DNA of 64,000 nt, from assembly GCF_027571405.1 (NCBI RefSeq), contig NZ_CP092968.1, positions 2,564,001-2,628,000 of the forward strand, written 5' to 3'. This stretch comes from Methylocystis parvus OBBP (GTDB lineage Bacteria > Pseudomonadota > Alphaproteobacteria > Rhizobiales > Beijerinckiaceae). Both the position numbers and the translations under genes were made by a program. Positions 60,325 to 64,000 of this stretch are shown here, piece by piece (the stretch's first letter is position 1; every line of letters begins with the position of its first letter). The notes under the pieces are model-generated. The model had not been told where the DNA came from, did no database searches, and was given only the letters and a program-made list of their open reading frames with translations.

Positions 60325-60912
60325 GTGCCGATAGACGAGAGAGGACCCGTCCCTGCTGAATTGCGGCGCTTTATCTGGGACATCCAATCCATGGTCGAGC
60401 TTGCGGAAAGCGAGCGCGAGATTCTCATGATCGGGAGCGATCTCCTGTCGCGCCTCCTCGCGAGCGACGATTGGCTGCCCCCCGTCTTCGCCGCGCCGGA
60501 GCCCGCCGCGGGACGCCAGTTTCAGATCTACCGGGACGGAATGGAGCGCTTCTGCGTCGTCAGCACTGTCTTGGCCGGAGGCGCGGCGCTCATCGTCGAC
60601 CAGCCGGGCGTCTGGGAGATCGCTGGCGGCGTCGCCGGGTCCATAGAGCGGCGCCCAAGCGACGGCGCAGTCGGCGCCCGACTTATCTCCGCCGGCGCAG
60701 TTGAAACGTTGAGATCGGGACGCTGCGACGGCTTCCGGCTGTCGAACGCGCATGACGATCGGATCGCGCTCGCCATCCATGTCTATGGCGGCGAGATCGG
60801 ACGACTTGACCGTCGCGCGGCGGGACAAAAAGGCGCGCCTTTCGGCTACGCCAATGATCAATCCGCGCCGCCTTACGACATTTTCTCCATTCAGGCCGAC
60901 ATAAGGGACTGA
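60325..60912 (+). CDS. Cysteine-dioxygenase-like cupin lacking the metal histidines
   Basis: A 195-residue cupin. The arrangement LRRFIWDIQSMVELA, LLASDDWLPPVFAAPEP, FQIYRDGMERFCVVSTVLAG, VWEIAGGVAGSIERR and LSNAHDDRIALAIHVYGGEI follows cysteine dioxygenases and their bacterial relatives. However, the HxH of the TPIHDHTVWG-type motif reads ALIVDQPGVWE here, and the third His (DIHRVSNA) is Phe (CDGFRLSNA). All three iron ligands are therefore missing, so it should not be an active dioxygenase. The GTG at 60325 is chosen for its GGGGGGA ribosome site. Confidence 0.7.
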   Translation: MPIDERGPVPAELRRFIWDIQSMVELAESEREILMIGSDLLSRLLASDDWLPPVFAAPEPAAGRQFQIYRDGMERFCVVSTVLAGGAALIVDQPGVWEIAGGVAGSIERRPSDGAVGARLISAGAVETLRSGRCDGFRLSNAHDDRIALAIHVYGGEIGRLDRRAAGQKGAPFGYANDQSAPPYDIFSIQADIRD

Positions 60913-60931
60913 ACCCGAGCAAGAATGCGCG

Positions 60932-61663
60932 CTATTGCTTTTTGCCGAGGTCGCGCCGGGTGAAAAGCAGCTCCGGCAGCGCCCCAAGCTCCAACGCAAG
61001 TCGGCGAAAGGCGAAATAGGGCAGCAGCACCAGAAACATCAAAATGCCCGTCGCGACAGTTTGGGAGATCGATCCCCCGCCTATTTCGCTAAGGACGTCT
61101 CTGGCGCTCTTGCCGTGGAAATGGCCCATGATCACTTCCTCCACGAGCGAGAGAAAGATGAGGGCGACTGTAAAGAGCAGCGCTTTCTTCACGATTTGCC
61201 AGATGAGGATCTCATTGCTCGCCCGGCGCTCGCCGAGCTTTACGGCTTCGAGAACCAGAATGAATTTTCCCAGGATCAGCGCCTTGACGACCGCAAAGCC
61301 GAGGGGCGCGAATTCGACTCCGACGCTGCGCAGAATGGTGGCTTTATAGAACATCACCGCGCTGAACCAGACCATGAGATAGCCCGACACGGCGAGATAG
61401 GAGATGAATTCGTGCCGGGCGCGCGAGACCAGCTCATGGCGCCGCTCCGGTGAAAGTTTTCTCTGCGGCGGCGGAGCCGCGGCCGCCGGCGCCCGCGGGG
61501 CGAATTGCGGCAGGACGCGCGCGTCGGACCATTGAGACATGCCCGGCGACCAGACGAGATAGGGCTTTCCCTTCGCCGCCTTGCCGAGTCGCTCCGCCAC
61601 TTGCTGCGTCGAAAGAGGCCCGACGCTTTCGCCATTCTCGGCGCAATACCACTGTTCCGTCAT
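60932..61663 (-). CDS. GYF-domain (DUF4339) membrane protein
   Basis: A 243-residue protein. Residues 1-55 are the GYF_2/DUF4339 domain (EQWYCAENGESVGPLSTQQV, YLVWSPGMSQWSDARVLPQF). A Pro/Ala linker follows, then about four membrane segments (near 88-108, 120-140, 162-182 and 205-225). The function of these membrane proteins is unknown. It is convergent with the cysteine-dioxygenase-like gene and has no operon partner. Confidence 0.75.
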   Translation of the reverse strand: MTEQWYCAENGESVGPLSTQQVAERLGKAAKGKPYLVWSPGMSQWSDARVLPQFAPRAPAAAAPPPQRKLSPERRHELVSRARHEFISYLAVSGYLMVWFSAVMFYKATILRSVGVEFAPLGFAVVKALILGKFILVLEAVKLGERRASNEILIWQIVKKALLFTVALIFLSLVEEVIMGHFHGKSARDVLSEIGGGSISQTVATGILMFLVLLPYFAFRRLALELGALPELLFTRRDLGKKQ

Positions 61664-61735
61664 AAATCCGCACCTCGTCCGACGGCGGAAGTCATTAGCA
61701 CGACCGCCGCCTCCATTTAAATGCCAACTGTGCGG

Positions 61736-62437
61736 CTATTCTTTGCGCGGCCCGAGCGATTTCGTGTCGAAATCAAGCGCTTCGCCCATATAGGTTTCGT
61801 GCACCTCGGAGAACGGCGTCTGATCCGCCGAATAGAGAATTGCGGCATGCTCGAACAGCTCATGCGGCACGGCGAGAGCGCCTCTCCCCTTTTCGAGAGC
61901 CGTATCGTTCGCGTTCAGCTCCCAGCCCTCGGGCAAGGGCGACCAGCGCATTTTCATCTCGAATGTTCGGCGAAAGGGCTGCAAGGAGGCCACGACTTTG
62001 CCGAAAGGCGCATCCGTCGCGTCGAGCGTTCGGTTCATGTCCGGCGTCAGACGGGCGGGCACGTACCAATTATCAGCCTCCGAAAGGACATGTTCGCCGC
62101 AAGCGAGCTGCACCCGGCGATATTTCACCTCCGCGGCGGAGCCGACCCGCAGGCGCGCCTTCGTCTCTTCGCCCGGCGCTTTCTCGGCTCCGGGGACCCG
62201 TCGGGCGACGATTTTCGGATCGCCGGACATTTTATGGTCTGCGCACCATTTTTCGAGCGTCGCCGTCGCGCTGCGGCTCGCGAGGAGGGAAGAGTTCAAC
62301 GTCTGAATCAGCGCGAGCAGTTCGACGCGGGAAAGGAAACCATCCGGCCAGACATGCGGCTCCGCGCGGGCGCCGACGACGCAAAGCGCCAAAACCGCCG
62401 CGCCGCAACCCGTTCGCGCCATGAAACCGTCGAACAT
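61736..62437 (-). CDS. Exported chorismate-lyase-like (UbiC-fold) protein
   Basis: A 233-residue protein with a signal peptide (GCGAAVLALCVVGARA, residues 10-25). The body shows SLLASRSATATLEKWCADH, VLSEADNWYVPARLTPDMNR and DAPFGKVVASLQPFRRTFEM, which follow the pattern of the chorismate lyase/UbiC fold. True UbiC is cytoplasmic, so export and the different termini argue for another ligand or role. It has no operon partner. Confidence in the fold is moderate and in function low. Confidence 0.55.
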   Translation of the reverse strand: MFDGFMARTGCGAAVLALCVVGARAEPHVWPDGFLSRVELLALIQTLNSSLLASRSATATLEKWCADHKMSGDPKIVARRVPGAEKAPGEETKARLRVGSAAEVKYRRVQLACGEHVLSEADNWYVPARLTPDMNRTLDATDAPFGKVVASLQPFRRTFEMKMRWSPLPEGWELNANDTALEKGRGALAVPHELFEHAAILYSADQTPFSEVHETYMGEALDFDTKSLGPRKE

Positions 62438-62515
62438 TCCGTCGCCTCGTCCCTCAGCAAGAAGAGAGGGACATTAGCGCGCTTTTCGACCGCGCGACAC
62501 GCGCAGGTCAAGGAA

Positions 62516-62647
62516 TTACAAAGTCATCCAGGAGTTATAGGAAGCGACGTGCTGCATCGCGCTGGCGGTGACGACGACATTCATGATCTCGGTGAACAAA
62601 GCGATGGCGATCGCCCCTAACACCCCGGTGGCAAAGACGGCTTTCAT
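62516..62647 (-). CDS. 43-residue single-pass membrane peptide
   Basis: MKAVFATGVLGAIAIALFTE begins a hydrophobic segment of about 20 residues, followed by MNVVVTASAMQHVASYNSWM and TL. AGGAGAAGGGCG stands directly before the ATG, a strong ribosome site. The frame is too short to judge by length alone, but start signal, composition and hydrophobicity support a real small gene. Function unknown. Confidence 0.6.
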   Translation of the reverse strand: MKAVFATGVLGAIAIALFTEIMNVVVTASAMQHVASYNSWMTL

Positions 62648-62742
62648 CGCCCTTCTCCTCTCTCGTTAACTAATTGTTAACGATCGAGCCTTGCGCCGAC
62701 TGTGCGGCTCCGCACGAGTCAGCCCGCCTCCCGCGCGAAACG

Positions 62743-63255
62743 TCACGCCGAGGGTGCGGCCGCCTCTATCCCCAGCGCTTGCGAAATCTCATGGAGCGCG
62801 GCTCGCTCCTTCTCGCTCATACGAATGCCGCCGAAACCCAGAAACGTGTCCTCAAGCCCGGCCTCGGCGACCATCCGCGCGACTTGCGCGAGCCATTCCT
62901 TGAAGGGGCGCGCATGTTCGCCGGCCTTGCTGTCGACGATCGCCCCGACCTCCTTCATGGCGTCGAGCGCGCCCCGCTTTATGTCGTCCAGCGACGCGCC
63001 TTGCGCGATTGTGCGCACGCCCTCACGCGCTTCGGCGCGCCCCGTGGAGGTGAGCAACTCTTCCGCGACGGCGCGAATGAGGGCGTCGCCCGCCTGCGCC
63101 CGCGCTTCGCTTAGCGAACGCGCGGCCGCGAAGGCTTCCTGCAACAGGCCGATAAATCCGCTCGGATCGGCGGCGCTGACGGCGAAGCCTGCGAGAAGCG
63201 GAGATTGAACGACCTTCTTCCACTCAGCGGGAGCGAAACCGAACATTGTCGCCAT
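62743..63255 (-). CDS. DUF6781-like protein
   Basis: A 170-residue protein. Start MATMFGFAPAEWKKVVQSPL after an AGGACAAAG ribosome site. The Ala-rich helical body includes GVRTIAQGASLDDIKRGALD and GLEDTFLGFGGIRMSEKERA. It resembles a conserved hypothetical family of Methylocystaceae and relatives (DUF6781), function unknown. It is downstream of no other gene in its direction. Confidence 0.6.
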   Translation of the reverse strand: MATMFGFAPAEWKKVVQSPLLAGFAVSAADPSGFIGLLQEAFAAARSLSEARAQAGDALIRAVAEELLTSTGRAEAREGVRTIAQGASLDDIKRGALDAMKEVGAIVDSKAGEHARPFKEWLAQVARMVAEAGLEDTFLGFGGIRMSEKERAALHEISQALGIEAAAPSA

Positions 63256-63359
63256 CGGCTTTGTCCTTTCTCCTTCGAAGATAGAACGCCGGACCCTTGC
63301 GAAAAGCGGGGCGGTCGCCGCGGCTGCGCGCAATCAGCCGCGCGGCGCGGGAAACGGAC

Positions 63360-63497
63360 TCATATCGAGCATTTTTCAGCCGCCGCAGCCGCGCGGTGCA
63401 ACCCCGGCCCGCCGAGAATGAGCAGGATCGCTCCCGCCGCCAAGGCCGCGAAAAGGACGGATGCGACGATGGCGTTGGAAATTTGCGGGCGGATCAT
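63360..63497 (-). CDS. Possible 45-residue membrane peptide
   Basis: MIRPQISNAIVASVLFAALA, then AGAILLILGG and a short tail. One membrane segment is clear, but there is no good ribosome site, so it may be fortuitous. Confidence 0.3.
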   Translation of the reverse strand: MIRPQISNAIVASVLFAALAAGAILLILGGPGLHRAAAAAEKCSI

Positions 63498-63708
63498 GCC
63501 GCAAAGTGGGGGAGCGCCGACTCCGTTGCAATCCACCACATTGACGCACCCGAAAACAGGGGTGCCGCAGCGCAAGCTCTGTGATGACGGCGCCAAGAAA
63601 AACATCATTGCGTGGTTCTTTCGCTCGCAAAGCGACGCCCGGAAAATAGGCGTGCGATCTGGCACGAGATAAGCAAGGATCGTTGCGCATCGGCGGGAGG
63701 ATTCGACA

Positions 63709-63912
63709 ATGACAAAAAAGTCTGGGCGCGAATTTGACGCGCCGAACGCAACGCGGCCTGCGCTGACGGCGAAGCGCGCCTCCGCTACGCAAAACGCCGT
63801 GATTTCAACATTTGGCCTCGAACGCCGGGCGGGATGGAACGTCTCGAAGCGCGCCATGCGCCCGATCAATCTCGAGCGTCGCGCCCGCTTCGCCCGTATC
63901 GAGACTGCCTGA
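63709..63912 (+). CDS. Possible 67-residue basic protein
   Basis: ATGACAAAAAAG start after GGGAGG with 8-bp spacing, which is good. The product (MTKKSGREFDAPNATRPALT...) is basic and unrecognised. The composition fits coding DNA of this genome only moderately. Nothing else was found from 63913 to the window end. Confidence 0.35.
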   Translation: MTKKSGREFDAPNATRPALTAKRASATQNAVISTFGLERRAGWNVSKRAMRPINLERRARFARIETA

Positions 63913-64000
63913 CGAAGATCGACGCGGCTGCTTCGCTTCGAAGCAGATTGCGACAAGACCGGACAGATCGCGGCGCAAATCTATTTCTGATCGAAACGCC

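Noticed and set aside
1..64000. CRISPR array, rRNA genes or a prophage
   Set aside because: No regularly spaced repeats with unique spacers, no rRNA sequence, and no capsid, tail or terminase genes were seen; the Gp37/Gp68 name alone does not imply a prophage.

Overview
The window is about 63% GC, with GC-rich codon use and gene families typical of Alphaproteobacteria (order Hyphomicrobiales). Some chromosomal genes to the right of the tRNA, such as a sensor kinase with an MEDS domain and a DUF6781 protein, would fit a methylotroph of the Methylocystis/Methylosinus kind, but that placement is tentative. Roughly 1-45.6 kb is the integrase-proximal part of an integrative and conjugative element (ICE) inserted at the 3' end of a tRNA-Phe gene (45677-45752). 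The other end of the ICE lies beyond position 1. The rest (45.7-64 kb) is ordinary chromosome.

ICE backbone, nearly all on the minus strand. 1-2.6 kb: trbE (cut by the window edge), trbD, trbC and trbB of a Trb/VirB type IV secretion system. 3.0-5.3 kb: a pentapeptide-repeat membrane protein, apparently a cargo insertion within the transfer genes. 5.5-11.9 kb: CopG-like protein, TraG coupling protein, DUF3363 relaxase with a candidate oriT just upstream, lytic transglycosylase, TraF peptidase and DUF2840. 12.2-14.8 kb: three iteron-like repeats, RepA initiator, AlpA-type HTH, a DUF6499/DUF2285 gene pair that looks frameshifted, and a small DUF2285-like protein divergent from an XRE regulator. 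15.4-23.5 kb: DUF736, a membrane protein, DUF2493, Toprim, ParB and DUF932, plus a truncated second DUF932 copy. Four of these genes have matching structured leaders.

Defence cargo, 23.6-43.4 kb. The first block is what looks like one eight-gene minus-strand operon (37.6 to 23.6 kb): antitoxin, PIN toxin, TrlF-type PHP/SMC ATPase, Cys-rich protein, OLD-family ATPase/TOPRIM nuclease, UvrD-like helicase, DUF559-like nuclease and an unknown protein. A 3218-bp IS66 element with an 8-bp target duplication has inserted in the last codons of the OLD gene. It separates OLD from the helicase, which originally began 2 bp after the OLD stop. The second block (43.4 to 38.0 kb) is an HTH regulator, a Gp37/Gp68 three-Cys protein, its partner TcmP and three predicted nucleases. 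It is flanked by degenerate direct repeats. The tyrosine integrase follows at 44.2-45.5 kb.

Chromosomal part. RidA, a MoeB/ThiF enzyme, a GT4 glycosyltransferase with an LpxH-like phosphoesterase, an XRE-cupin regulator, bacterioferritin with its ferredoxin, a Gly/Trp-rich secreted protein, glycerol kinase, an orphan MEDS-PAS histidine kinase, a decayed malic-enzyme fragment, an S10 peptidase, a GH1-RmlD fusion, a cysteine-dioxygenase-like cupin without its metal histidines, a GYF-domain membrane protein, a UbiC-like secreted protein, DUF6781 and several very small genes. No CRISPR array or rRNA was seen.
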